64,000 bases of DNA. Origin: Castanea sativa. Taxonomy: Eukaryota > Streptophyta > Magnoliopsida > Fagales > Fagaceae. Positions 27,404 to 40,980 of the stretch are shown piece by piece. Below the pieces are notes generated by a model that saw only the letters and a list, made by a program, of their open reading frames with translations, ran no database searches and had not been told where the DNA came from. Each line of letters opens with the position of its first letter. Positions within the stretch are counted from its first letter, which is position 1. The stretch spans positions 35,577,634-35,641,633 of the forward strand of contig NC_134014.1 of NCBI RefSeq assembly GCF_040712315.1, read 5' to 3'. The translations under genes and the position numbers were made by a program.

Positions 27404-30260
27404 ACCCTCTGACCTCCTCAAATATAGGGGAAGTTACAAATCTAATAACCGCTTTTGGGGCGCGCTATATAAATACCAGTTCAAACCAGATAAAGGTAGC
27501 CTTTTACAATTCCTAAAAAGGTGGAACTCCAGAACTTGAGAGAGAAACTAACTTTGGCATCGGTGAACTAAAACAATTGAACTCTAGATCGTCCATAAAA
27601 GGCGTCCAGAGCAAAAATTACACCCCACATGAGAATGTCGTCCATAGCAGGATGATCGTCCATGGGAATGAGGGTTGTCCATCCTGGAGGCTCTTGGACG
27701 ACCCCTTGACGTAGTAAATGCCCAAGTATGGGTTAAGAGTTGGTGATGAAACCACATGCTATTGTTCCTGGGCATGAGTGAGATCCAGGCTCATTGTTGC
27801 AACTCCTTGTTAAATATTTGACTTCTAACAAGAGTTATATAAAAAGGTATAACTCTTATAACGATTATGGAAGTTATCTCTGAACCCTCTGACCTCCTCA
27901 AATATAAGGGAAGTTACAAATCTAATAACCGCTTATGGGGCGCACTATATAAACACCAATTCAAACCAGATAAGGTAGCCTTTTACAATTCCTAAAAAGT
28001 TGGAACTCCAGAACTTGAGAGAGAAACTAACTTTGGCATCGGTGAACTAAAACAATTGAAATCTAGCTCATCCATAAGAGGCGTACAAAGCAGAAATTAT
28101 ACCCCACATGAGAATGTCGTCCATAGCAGGATGACCGTCCATGGGAATGAGGGTTGTCCATCCTGGAGGCTCTTAGACGACCCCCTGACGTATTAAATGC
28201 CCAAGTATGGGTTAAGAGTTGGCGATGAAACCACATGCTATTGTTCCAGGGCATGAGTGAGATCCAGGCTAATTGTTGCAACTCATTGTTAAATATTTAA
28301 CTTCCAACAAAAGTTAGATAAAAAGGTATAACTCTTATAACGGTTATGGAAGTTATCCCTGAATCCTCTGACCTCCTCAAATATAGGAGAAACTACAAGT
28401 GTAATAACCACTTATGGGGCGCACTATATAAACACCCGTTCAAACCAGATAAATGTAGGTTTTTACAATTCCTAAAAAGTTGGAACTCCAGAACTTTAGA
28501 GAGAAACTAACTTTGGCATCAGTGAACTAAAACAATTGAACTCTAGCTCATCCATAAGAGGCGTCCAAAGCAGAAATTATACCCCACATGAGAATGTCGT
28601 CCATAGCAGGACGACCGTCCATGGGAATGAGGGTTGTCCATCCTGGAGGCTCTTAGACGACCCCCTGACGTATTAAATGCCCAAGTATGGGTTAAGAGTT
28701 GGCGATGAAACCACATGCTATTATTCCAGGGCATGAGTGAGATCCAGGCCCATTGTTGCAACTCCTTGTTAAATATTTAACTTTTAACAAGAGTTCTATA
28801 AAAAGGTATAACTCTTATAACGGTTACGGAAGTTATCCCTGAACCATCTGACCTCCTCAAATATAGGGGAAGTTACAAATCTAATAACCGCTTTTGGGGC
28901 GCACTATATAAATACCAGTTCAAACCAGATAAAGGTAGCCTTTTACAATTCCTAAAAAGTTGGAACTCCAGAACTTGAGAGAGAAACTAACTTTGGCATC
29001 GGTGAACTAAAACAATTGAACTCTAGCTCGTGCATAAGAGGTGTCCAGAGCAAAAATTACACCCCACATGAGAATGTCGTCCATAGCAGGATGACCGTCC
29101 AAGGGAATGAGGGTTGTCCATCCTGGAGGCTCTTGGACGACCCCTTGACGTAGTAAATGCCCAAGTATGGGTTAAGTGTTGGTGATGAAACCACATGCTA
29201 TCGTTCCAGGGCATGAGTGAGATCCAGGCTCATTGTTGCAACTCCTTGTTAAATTTTTAACTTTTAACAAGAGCTCTATAAAAAGGTATAACTCTTATAA
29301 CGGTTATGGAAGTTATCTCTGAACCCTCTGACCTCCTCAAATATTAGGGAAGTTACAAATCTAATAACCGCTTATGGGGCGCACTATATAAACACCCATT
29401 CAAACCAAATAAGGTAGCCTTTTACAATTCCTAAAAAGTTCGAACTCCAGAACTTGGGAGAGAAACTAACTTTGGCATCGGTGAACTAAAATAATTGAAA
29501 TCTAGCTCATCCATAAGAGGCGTCCAGGGCAGAAATTACACCCCACATGAGAATGTCGTCCATAGCAGGACGACCGTCCATGGGAATGAGGGTTGTCCAT
29601 CCTGGAGGCTCTTAGACGACCCCCTGACGTATTAAATGCCCAAGTATGGGTTAAGAGTTGGCGATGAAACCACATGCTATTGTTCAAGGGCATGAGTGAG
29701 ATCGAGGCTCATTGTTGCAACTCCTTGTTAAATATTTAACTTCTAACAAGAGTTATATAAAAAGGTATAACTCTTATAACGGTTATGGAAGTTATCTCTG
29801 AACCCTCTGACCTCCTCAAATATTAGGGAAGTTACAAATCTAATAACCGCTTTTGGGGCGCACTATATAAACACCCATTCAAACCAAATAAGGTAGCCTT
29901 TCACAATTCCTAAAAAGTTGGAACTCCAGAACTTGAGAGAGAAACTAACTTTGGCATCGGTTAACTAAAACAATTGAAATCTAGATCATCCATAAGAGGC
30001 GTCCAGGGCAGAAATTACACCCCACATGAGAATGTCGTCCATAGCAGGACGACCGTCCATGGGAATGGGCATTGTCCATCCTGGAGGCTCTTAGACGACC
30101 CCCTGACGTATTAAATGCCCAAGTATAGGTTAAGAGTTGGCGATGAAACCACATGCTATTGTTCCAGGGCATGAGTGAGATCTAGGCTCATTGTTGCAAC
30201 TCATTGTTAAATATTTAACTTCCAACAAAAGTTATATAAAAAGGTATAACTCTTATAACG
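27404..30260. repeat. Six-monomer segment, copy 1 of a 3,356-bp-offset duplication
   Basis: The series GATGATCG, CCAATTCAAACC, ATTATTCCAGG, GCTATCGTTCCAGG, ATCGAGGCTC, CGGTTAACTAAAAC and GAGATCTAGGCTC recurs at a 3,356-bp offset in 30760-33617. At the right limit the copies part at CCTATGACC with ATTGG here against CCCTAAATCC with ATAGG in the other. Confidence 0.85.
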
Positions 30261-30759
30261 GTTATGGAAGTTATCCCTGAATCCTATGACCTCCTCAAAT
30301 ATTGGAGAAACTACAAGTGTAATAACCACTTCTGGGGCGCACTATATAAACACCCGTTCAAACCAGATAAAGATAGGTTTTTACAATTCCTAAATAGTTG
30401 GAACTCCAGAACTTGAGAGAGAAACTAACTTTGGCATCAGTGAACTAAAACAATTGAACTGTAGCTCGTCCATAAGAGGCGTCTAGAGCAGAAACTACAC
30501 CCCACATAAGAATGTCGTCCATAGCAGGACGACCGTCCATAGGAATGAGGGTTGTCCATCCTAGAGGCTCTTGGACGACCCATTGACGTAGTAAATGCCC
30601 AAGTATGGGTTAAGAGTTGGCGATGAAACCACATGCTATTGTTCCAAGGCATGAGTGAGATCCAGGCTTATTGTTGCAACTCCTTGTTAAATATTTAACT
30701 TTTAACAAGAGTTCTATAAAAAGGTATAACTCTTATAACGGTTATGGAAGTTATCCCTG

Positions 30760-33617
30760 AACCCTCTGACCTCCTCAAATATAGGGGAAGTTACAAATCT
30801 AATAACCGCTTTTGGGGCGCGCTATATAAATACCAGTTCAAACCAGATAAAGGTAGCCTTTTACAATTCCTAAAATGTGGAACTCCAGAACTTGAGAGAG
30901 AAACTAACTTTGGCATCGGTGAACTAAAACAATTGAACTCTAGATCGTCCATAAGAGGCGTCCAGAGCAAAAATTACACCCCACATGAGAATGTCGTCCA
31001 TAGCAGGATGATCGTCCATGGGAATGAGGGTTGTCCATCCTGGAGGCTCTTGGACGACCCCTTGACGTAGTAAATGCCCAAGTATGGGTTAAGAGTTGGT
31101 GATGAAACCACATGCTATTGTTCCTGGGCATGAGTGAGATCCAGGCTCATTGTTGCAACTCCTTGTTAAATATTTGACTTCTAACAAGAGTTATATAAAA
31201 AGGTATAACTCTTATAACGATTATGGAAGTTATCTCTGAACCCTCTGACCTCCTCAAATATAAGGGAAGTTACAAATCTAATAACCGCTTATGGGGCGCA
31301 CTATATAAACACCAATTCAAACCAGATAAGGTAGCCTTTTACAATTCCTAAAAAGTTGGAACTCCAGAACTTGAGAGAGAAACTAACTTTGGCATCGGTG
31401 AACTAAAACAATTGAAATCTACCTCATCCATAAGAGGCGTCCAAAGCAGAAATTATACCCCACATGAGAATGTCGTCCATAGCAGGATGACCGTCCATGG
31501 GAATGAGGGTTGTCCATCCTGGAGGCTCTTAGACGACCCCCTGACGTATTAAATGCCCAAGTATGGGTTAAGAGTTGGCGATGAAACCACATGCTATTGT
31601 TCCAAGGCATGAGTGAGATCCAGGCTAATTGTTGCAACTCATTGTTAAATATTTAACTTCCAACAAAAGTTAGATAAAAAGGTATAACTCTTATAACGGT
31701 TATGGAAGTTATCCCTGAATCCTCTGACCTCCTCAAATATAGGAGAAACTACAAGTGTAATAACCACTTATGGGGCGCACTATATAAACACCCGTTCAAA
31801 CCAGATAAATGTAGGTTTTTACAATTCCTAAAAAGTTGGAACTCCAGAACTTTAGAGAGAAACTAACTTTGGCATCAGTGAACTAAAACAATTGAACTCT
31901 AGCTCATCCATAAGAGGCGTCCAAAGCAGAAATTATACCCCACATGAGAATGTCGTCCATAGCAGGACGACCGTCCATGGGAATGAGGGTTGTCCATCCT
32001 GGAGGCTCTTAGACGACCCCCTGACGTATTAAATGCCCAAGTATGGGTTAAGAGTTGGCGATGAAACCACATGCTATTATTCCAGGGCATGAGTGAGATC
32101 CAGGCCCATTGTTGCAACTCCTTGTTAAATATTTAACTTTTAACAAGAGTTCTATAAAAAGGTATAACTCTTATAACGGTTATGGAAGTTATCCCTGAAC
32201 CATCTGACCTCCTCAAATATAGGGGAAGTTACAAATCTAATAACCGCTTTTGGGGCGCACTATATAAATACCAGTTCAAACCAGATAAAGGTAGCCTTTT
32301 ACAATTCCTAAAAAGTTGGAACTCCAGAACTTGAGAGAGAAACTAACTTTGGCATCGGTGAACTAAAACAATTGAACTCTAGCTCGTCCATAAGAGGTGT
32401 CCAGAGCAAAAATTACACCCCACATGAGAATGTCGTCCATAGCAGGATGACCGTCCATGGGAATGAGGGTTGTCCATCCTGGAGGCTCTTGGACGACCCC
32501 TTGACGTAGTAAATGCCCAAGTATGGGTTAAGTGTTGGTGATGAAACCACATGCTATCGTTCCAGGGCATGAGTGAGATCCAGGCTCATTGTTGCAACTC
32601 CTTGTTAAATATTTAACTTTTAACAAGAGTTCTATAAAAAGGTATAACTCTTATAACGGTTATGGAAGTTATCTCTGAACCCTCTGACCTCCTCAAATAT
32701 TAGGGAAGTTACAAATCTAATAACCGCTTATGGGGCGCACTATATAAACACCCATTCAAACCAAATAAGGTAGCCTTTTACAATTCCTAAAAAGTTGGAA
32801 CTCCAGAACTTGAGAGAGAAACTAACTTTGGCATCGGTGAACTAAAACAATTGAAATCTAGCTCATCCATAAGAGGCGTCCAGGGCAGAAATTACACCCC
32901 ACATGAGAATGTCGTCCATAGCAGGACGACCGTCCATGGGAATGAGGGTTGTCCATCCTGGAGGCTCTTAGACGAACCCCTGACGTATTAAATTCCCAAG
33001 TATGGGTTAAGAGTTGGCGATGAAACCACATGCTATTGTTCCAGGGCATGAGTGAGATCGAGGCTCATTGTTGCAACTCCTTGTTAAATATTTAACTTCT
33101 AACAAGAGTTATATAAAAAGGTATAACTCTTATAACGGTTATGGAAGTTATCTCTGAACCCTCTGACCTCCTCAAATATTAGGGAAGTTACAAATCTAAT
33201 AACCGCTTTTGGGGCGCACTATATAAACACCCATTCAAACCAAATAAGGTAGCCTTTCACGATTCCTAAAAAGTTGGAACTCCAGAACTTGAGAGAGAAA
33301 CTAACTTTGGCATCGGTTAACTAAAACAATTGAAATCTAGATCATCCATAAGAGGCGTCCAGGGCAGAAATTACACCCCACATGAGAATGTCGTCCATAG
33401 CAGGACGACCGTCCATGGGAATGAGCGTTGTCCATCCTGGAGGCTCTTAGACGACCCCATGACGTATTAAATGCCCAAGTATAGGTTAAGAGTTGGCGAT
33501 GAAACCACATGCTATTGTTCCAGGGCATGAGTGAGATCTAGGCTCATTGTTGCAACTCATTGTTAAATATTTAACTTCCAACAAAAGTTATATAAAAAGG
33601 TATAACTCTTATAACGG
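30760..33617. repeat. Six-monomer segment, copy 2 of the 3,356-bp-offset duplication
   Basis: Counterpart of 27404-30260. One unrelated monomer separates the two copies, so the duplication step is seven monomers. Confidence 0.85.
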
Positions 33618-35500
33618 TTATGGAAGTTATCCCTAAATCCTCTGACCTCCTCAAATATAGGAGAAACTACAAGTGTAATAACCACTTATGGGGCGCACTA
33701 TATAAACACTCGTTCAAACCAGATAAAGGTAGGTTTTTACAATTCCTAAAAAGTTGGAACTCCAGAACTTGGGAGTGAAACTAACTTTGGCATCGGTGAA
33801 CTAAAACAATTGAAATCTAGCTCGTCCATAAGAACCGTCCAGAGCAGAAATTACACCCCACATAAGAATGTCGTCCATAGCAGGACGACCGTCCATAGGA
33901 ATGAGGGTTGTCCATCCTGGAGGCTCTTGGACGACCCCTTGACGTAGCAAATGCCCAAGTATGGGTTAAGAGTTGGCGATGAAACCAGATGCTATTGTTC
34001 CAAGGCATGAGTGAGATCCAGGCTCATTGTTGCAACTCCTTGTTAAATATTTAACTTCTAACTAGAGTTATATAAAAAGGTATAACTCTTATAACGGTTA
34101 TGGAAGTTATCCCTGAACCCTCTGACCGCCTCAAATATAGGGGAAGTTACAAATCTAATAACCGCTTGTGGTGCGCACTATATAAACACCAGTTCAAACC
34201 ATATAAAGGTAGCCTTTTACAATTCCTAAAAAGTTGGAACTCCAGAACTTGAGAGAGAAACTAACTTTGGCATCGGTAAACTAAAACAATTGAACTCTAG
34301 CTCGTCCATAAGAGGTGTCCAGAGCAAAAATTACACCCCACATGAGAATGTCGTCCATAGCAGGATGACCGTCCATGGGAATGAGGGTTGTCCATCCTGG
34401 AGGCTCTTAGACGACCCCCTGACGTATTAAATGCCCAAGTATGGGTTTAGGGTTGGCGATGAAACCACATGCTATTGTTCCAGGGCATGAGTGAGATCCA
34501 GGCTCATTGTTGCAACTCATTGTTAAATATTTAACTTCCAACAAAAGTTATATAAAAAGGTATAACTCTTATAACGGTTATGGAAGTTATCCCTAAATCC
34601 TCTGACCTCCTCAAATATAGGAGAAACTACAAGTGTAATAACCACTTATGGGGCGCACTATATAAACACTCGTTCAAACCAGATAAAGGTAGGTTTTTAC
34701 AATTCCTAAAAAGTTGGAACTCCAGAACTTGGGAGTGAAACTAACTTTGGCATCGGTGAACTAAAACAATTGAAATCTAGCTCGTCCATAAGAACCGTCC
34801 AGAGCAGAAATTACACCCCACATAAGAATGTCGTCCATAGCAGGACGACCGTCCATAGGAATGAGGGTTGTCCATCCTGGAGGCTCTTGGACGACCCCTT
34901 GATGTAGCAAATGCCCAAGTATGGGTTAAGAGTTGGCGATGAAACCCGATGCTATTGTTCCAAGGCATGAGTGAGATCCAGGCTCATTGTTGCAACTCCT
35001 TGTTAAATATTTAACTTCTAACTAGAGTTATATAAAAAGGTATAACTCTTATAACGGTTATGGAAGTTATCCCTGAACCCTCTGACCGCCTCAAATATAG
35101 GGGAAGTTACAAATCTAATAACCGCTTGTGGGGCGCACTATATAAACACCAGTTCAAACCATATAAAGGTAGCCTTTTACAATTCCTAAAAAGTTGGAAC
35201 TCCAGAACTTGAGAGAGAAACTAACTTTGGCATCGGTAAACTAAAACAATTGAACTCTAGCTCGTCCATAAGAGGTGTCCAGAGCAAAAATTACACCCCA
35301 CATGAGAATGTCGTCCATAGCAGGATGACCGTCCATGGGAATGATGGTTGTCCATCCTGGAGGCTCTTAGACGACCCCCTGACGTATTAAATGCCCAAGT
35401 ATGGGTTTAGGGTTGGCGATGAAACCACATGCTATTGTTCCAGGGCATGAGTGAGATCCAGGCTCATTGTTGCAACTCATTGTTAAATATTTAACTTCCA
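33618..35500. repeat. Tandem duplication of a two-monomer block, 960-bp offset
   Basis: Two dimers, about 33618-34560 and 34578-35500, share CCCTAAATCC, GGGAGTGAAAC, AAGAACCGTCC, GTAGCAAATGCC, TAACTAGAG, CGGTAAACTAAAAC and GGGTTTAGGG. The dimer is also represented once in the next large duplication, at about 41300-42200. Confidence 0.82.
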
Positions 35501-38500
35501 ACAAAAGTCATAGAAAAAGGTATAACTCTTATAACGGTTATGGAAGTTATCCCTGAATCCTCTGACCTCCTCCAATATAGGAGAAACTACAAGTGTAATA
35601 ACCACTTATGGGGTGCACTATATAAACACCCGTTCGAACCAGATAAAGATAGGTTTTTACAATTCCTAAAAAGTTGGAACTCTAGAACATGAGAGAGAAA
35701 CTAACCTTGGCATCAGTGAACTAAAACAATTGAACTGTAGCTCGTCCATAAGAGGCGTCCAGAGCAGAAACTTCACCCCACATAAGAATGTCGTCCATAG
35801 CAGGACGACCGTCCATAGGAATGAGGGTTGTCCATCCTGGAGGCTCTTGGACGACCCCTTGACGTAGTAAATGCCCAAGTATGGGTTAAGAGTTGGCGAT
35901 GAAACCACATGCTATTGTTCCAAGGCATGAGTGAGATCCAGGCTCATTGTTGCAACTCCTTGTTAAATATTTAACTTTTATCAAGAGTTCTATAAAAAGG
36001 TATAACTCTTATAACGGTTATGGAAGTTATCCCTGAACCCTCTGACCGCCTCAAATATAGGGGAAGTTACAAATCTAATAACCGCTTGTGGGGCGCACTA
36101 TATAAACACCAGTTCAAACCATATAAAGGTAGCCTTTCACAATTCCTAAAAAGTTGGAACTCCAGAACTTGAGAGAGAAACTAACTTTGGCATCGGTAAA
36201 CTAAAACAATTGAACTCTAGCTCGTCCATAAGAGGTGTCCAGAGCAAAAATTACACCCCACATGAGAATGTCGTCCATAGCAGGATGACCGTCCATGGGA
36301 ATGATGGTTGTCCATCCTGGAGGCTCTTAGACGACCCCCTGACGTATTAAATGCCCAAGTATGGGTTTAGGGTTGGCGATGAAACCACATGCTATTGTTC
36401 CAGGGCATGAGTGAGATCCAGGCTCATTGTTGCAACTCATTGTTAAATATTTAACTTTTATCAAGAGTTCTATAAAAAGGTATAACTCTTATAACGGTTA
36501 TGGAAGTTATCCCTGAACCCTCTGACCTCCTCAAATATAGGGGAAGTTACAAATCTAATAACCGGTTTTGGGGCGCACTATATAAATACCAGTTCAAACC
36601 AGATAAAGGTAGCCTTTTACAATTCCTAAAAAGTTGGAACTCCAGAACTTGAGAGAGAAACTAAATTTGGCATCGGTGAACTAAAACAATTGAACTCTAG
36701 CTCGTCCATAAGAGGCGTCCAGAGCAAAAATTACACCCCACATGAGAATGTCGTCCATAGTAGGATGACCGTCCATGGGAATGAGGGTTGTCCATCCTGG
36801 AGGCTGTTGGACGACCCCTTGACGTAGTAAATGCCCAAGTATGGGTTAAGAGTCGGTGATGAAACCACATGCTATTGTTCCAGGGCATGAGTGAGAGCCA
36901 GGCTCATTGTTGCAACTCCTTGTTAAATATTTAACTTCTAACAAGAGTTATATAAAAAGGTATAACTCTTATAACGATTATGGAAGTTATCTCTGAACCC
37001 TCTGACCTCCTCAAATATAAGGGAAGTTACAAATCTAATAACCGCTTATGGGGCGCACTATATAAACACCCATTCAAACCAGATAAGGTAGCCTTTTACA
37101 ATTCCTAAAAAGTTGGAACTCCAGAACTTGAGAGAGAAACTAACTTTGGCATCGGTGAACTAAAACAATTGAAATCTAGCTCGTCCATAAGAGGCGTCCA
37201 GAGCAGAAATTACACCCCACATAAGAATGTCATCCATAGCAGGACGACCGTCCATAGGAATGAGGGTTGTCCATCCTGGAAGCTCTTGGACGACCCCTTG
37301 ACGTAGTAAATGCCCAAGTATGGGTTAAGAGTTGGCGATGAAACCAGATGCTATTGTTCCTGGGCATGAGTGAGATCCAGGCTCATTGTTGCAACTCCTT
37401 GTTAAATATTTAACTTCTAACAAGAGTTATATAAAAAGGTATAACTCTTATAACGCTTATGGAAGTTATCCCTGAACCCTCTGACGGCCTCAAATATAGG
37501 GGAAGTTACAAATCTAATAACCGCTTGTGGGGCGCACTATATAAACACCAGTTCAAACCATATAAATGTAGCCTTTTACAATTCCCAAAAAGTTGGAACT
37601 CCAGAACTTGAGAGAGAAACTAACTTTGGCATCGGTGAACTAAAACAATTGAACTCTATCTCGTCCATAAGAGGTGTCCAGAGGAAAAATTACACCCCAC
37701 ATGAGAATGCCGTCCATAGCAGGATGACCGTCCATGGGAATGAGGGTTGTCCATCTTGGAGACTCTTGGACGACCCCTTGACGTAGTAAATGCCCAAGTA
37801 TGGGTTAAGAGTTGGTGATGAAACCACATGCTAGTGTTCCAGGGCATGAGTGAGATCCAGGCTCATTGTTGCAACTCCTTGTTAAATATTTAACTTCTAA
37901 CAAGAGTTATATAAAAAGGTATAACTCTTATAACGGTTATGGAAGTTATCTCTGAGCCCTCTGACCTCCTCAAGTATAAGGGAAGTTACAAATCTAATAA
38001 CCGCTTGTGGGGCGCACTATATAAACACCAGTTCAAACCATATAAAGGTAGCCTTTTACAATTCCTAAAAAGTTGGAACTCCAGAACTTGAGAGAGAAAC
38101 TAACTTTGGCATCGGTGAACTAAAACAATTGAAATCTAGCTCGTCCATAAGAGGCGTCCGGAAGCGAAATTACACCCCACATAAGAATGTCTTCCATAGC
38201 AGGACGACCGTCCATAGGAATGAGGGTTGTCCATCCTGGAAGCTCTTGGACGACCCCTTGACGTAGTAAATGCCCAAGTATGGGTTAGGAGTTGGCGATG
38301 AAACCAGATGCTATTGTTCCAAGGCATGAGTGAGATCCAGGCTCATTGTTGCAACTCCTTGTTAAATATTTAACTTCTAACAAGAGTTATATAAAAAGGT
38401 ATAACTCTTATAACCTTTATGGAAGTTATCCCTGAACCCTCTGACCGCCTCAAATATAGGGGAAGTTACAAATCTAATAACCGCTTGTGGGGCGCACTAT

Positions 38501-40980
38501 ATAAACACCAGTTCAAACCATATAAAGGTAGCCTTTTACAATTCCTAAAAAGTTGGAACTCCAGAACTTGAGAGAGAAACTAACTTTGGCATCGGTGAAC
38601 TAAAACAATTGAACTCTAGCTCGTCCATAAGAGGTGTCCAGAGCAAAAATTACACCCCACATGAGAATGTCGTCCATAGCAGGATGACCGTCCATGGGAA
38701 TGAGGGTTGTCCATCCTGGAGACTCTTGGACGACCCCTTGACGTAGTAAATGCCCAAGTATGGGTTAAGAGTTGGTGATGAAACCATATGCTATTGTTCC
38801 AGGGCATGAGTGAGAGCCAGGCTCATTGTTGCAACTCCTTGTTAAATATTTAACTTCTAACAAGAGTTATATAAAAAGGTATAACTCTTATAACGATTAT
38901 TGAAGTTATCTCTGAACCCTCTGACCTCCTCAAATATAAGGGAAGTTACAAATCTAATAACCGCTTATGGGGCGCACTATATAAACACCCATTCAAACCA
39001 GATAAGGTAGCCTTTTACAATTCCTAAAAAGTTGGAACTCCAGAACTTGAGAGAGAAACTAACTTTGGCATCGGTGAACTAAAACAATTGAAATCTAGCT
39101 CATCCGTAAGAGGCGTCCAGAGCAGAAATTACACCCCACATGAGAATGTCGTCCATAGCAGGACGACCGTCCATGGGAATGAGGGTTGTCCATCCTAGAG
39201 GCTCTTAGACGACCCCCTGACGTATTAAATGCCCAAGTATGGGTTAAGAGTTGGGGATGAAACCACATGCTATTGTTCCAGGGCCTGAGTAAGATCCAGG
39301 CTCATTGTTGCAACTCATTGTTAAATATTTAACTTCCAACAAAAGTTATATAAAAAGGTATAACTCTTATAACGGTTATGGAAGTTATCCCTGAATCCTC
39401 TGACCTCCTCAAATATAGGAGATACTACAAGTGTAATAACCACTTATGGGGCGCACTATATAAACACTCGTTCAAACCAGATAAAGGTAGGTTTTTACAA
39501 TTCCTAAAAAGTTGGAACTCCAGAACTTAAGAGACAAACTAACTTTGGCATCAGTGACCTAAAACAATTGAACTCTAGCTCGTCCATAAGAGGCGTCCAG
39601 AGCAGAAATTACACCCCACATAAGAATGTCATCCATAGCAGGACGACCGTCCATAGGAATGAGGGTTGTCCATCCTGGAAGCTCTTGGACGACCCCTTGA
39701 CGTAGTAAATGCCCAAGTATGGGATAAGAGTTGGCGATGAAACCAGATGTTATTGTTCCAAGGCATGAGTGAGATCCAGGCTCATTGTTGCAACTCCTTG
39801 TTAAATATTTAACTTCTAACAAGAGTTATATAAAAAGGTATAACTCTTATAACGCTTATGGAAGTTATCCCTGAACCCTCTGACCGCCTCAAATATAGGG
39901 GAAGTTACAAATCTAATAACCGCTTGTGGGGCGCACTATATAAACACCAGTTCAAACGTTATAAAGGTAGCCTTTTACAATTCCTAAAAAGTTGGAACTC
40001 CAGAACTTGAGAGAGAAACTAACTTTGGCATCGGTGAACTAAAACAATTGAACTCTAGCTCGTCCATAAGAGGTGTCCAGAGCAAAAATTACACCCCACA
40101 TGAGAATGTCGTCCATAGCAGGATGACCGTTCATGGGAATGAGGGTTGTCCATCCTGGAGACTCTTGGACGACCCCTTGACGTAGTAAATGCCCAAGTAT
40201 GGGATAAGAGTTGGCGATGAAACCAGATGCTATTGTTCCAAGGCATGAGTGAGATCCAGGCTCATTGTTGCAACTCCTTGTTAAATATTTAACTTCTAAC
40301 AAGAGTTATATAAAAAGGTATAACTCTTATAACGCTTATGGAAGTTATCCCTGAACCCTCTGACCGCCTCAAATATAGGGGAAGTTACAAATCTAATAAC
40401 CGCTTGTGGGGCGCACTATATAAACACCGAGTTCAAACCATATAAAGGTAGCCTTTTACAATTCCTAAAAAGTTGGAACTCCAGAACTTGAGAGAGAAAC
40501 TAACTTTGGGATCGGTGAACTAAAACAATTGAACTCTAGCTCGTCCATAAGAGGTGTCCAGAGCAAAAATTACACCCCACATGAGAATGTCGTCCATAGC
40601 AGGATGACCGTCCATGGGAATGAGGGTTGTCCATCCTGGAGACTCTTGGACGACCCCTTGACGTAGTAAATGCCCAAGTATGGGTTAAGAGTTGGTGATG
40701 AAGCCACATGCTATTGTTCCAGGGCATGAGTGAGATCCAGGCTCATTGTTCCAACTCCTTGTTAAATATTTAACTTCTAACAAGAGTTATATAAAAAGGT
40801 ATAACTCTTATAACGGTTATGGAAGTTATCTCTGAACCCTCTGACCTCCTCAAATATTAGGGAAGTTACAAATCTAATAACCGCTTATGGGGCGCACTAT
40901 ATAAACACCAGTTCAAACCATATAAAGGTAGCCTTTTACAATTCCTAAAAAGTTGGAACTCCAGAACTTGAGAGAGAAAC
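34262..40980. repeat. Copy 1 of a tandem ~6.7-kb (14-monomer) duplication
   Basis: This segment is followed directly by a second copy (40981-47220). At the left the offset is 6,719 bp (markers CGGTAAACTAAAAC, AAGAACCGTCC, AAGTCATAGAAAAAGG, GCAGAAACTTC). To the right of about 36450 it is 6,239 bp (markers AACTTTTATCAAG, ATAGTAGGATGACC, GAGAGCCAGG, CCTCTGACGGCC, AGTGTTCCAGG, TAACCTTTATGG, GATACTACAAG, TTTGGGATCGG). The change equals one extra monomer at about 35970-36450 in this copy. The left breakpoint lies somewhere in 34170-34270. Confidence 0.85.
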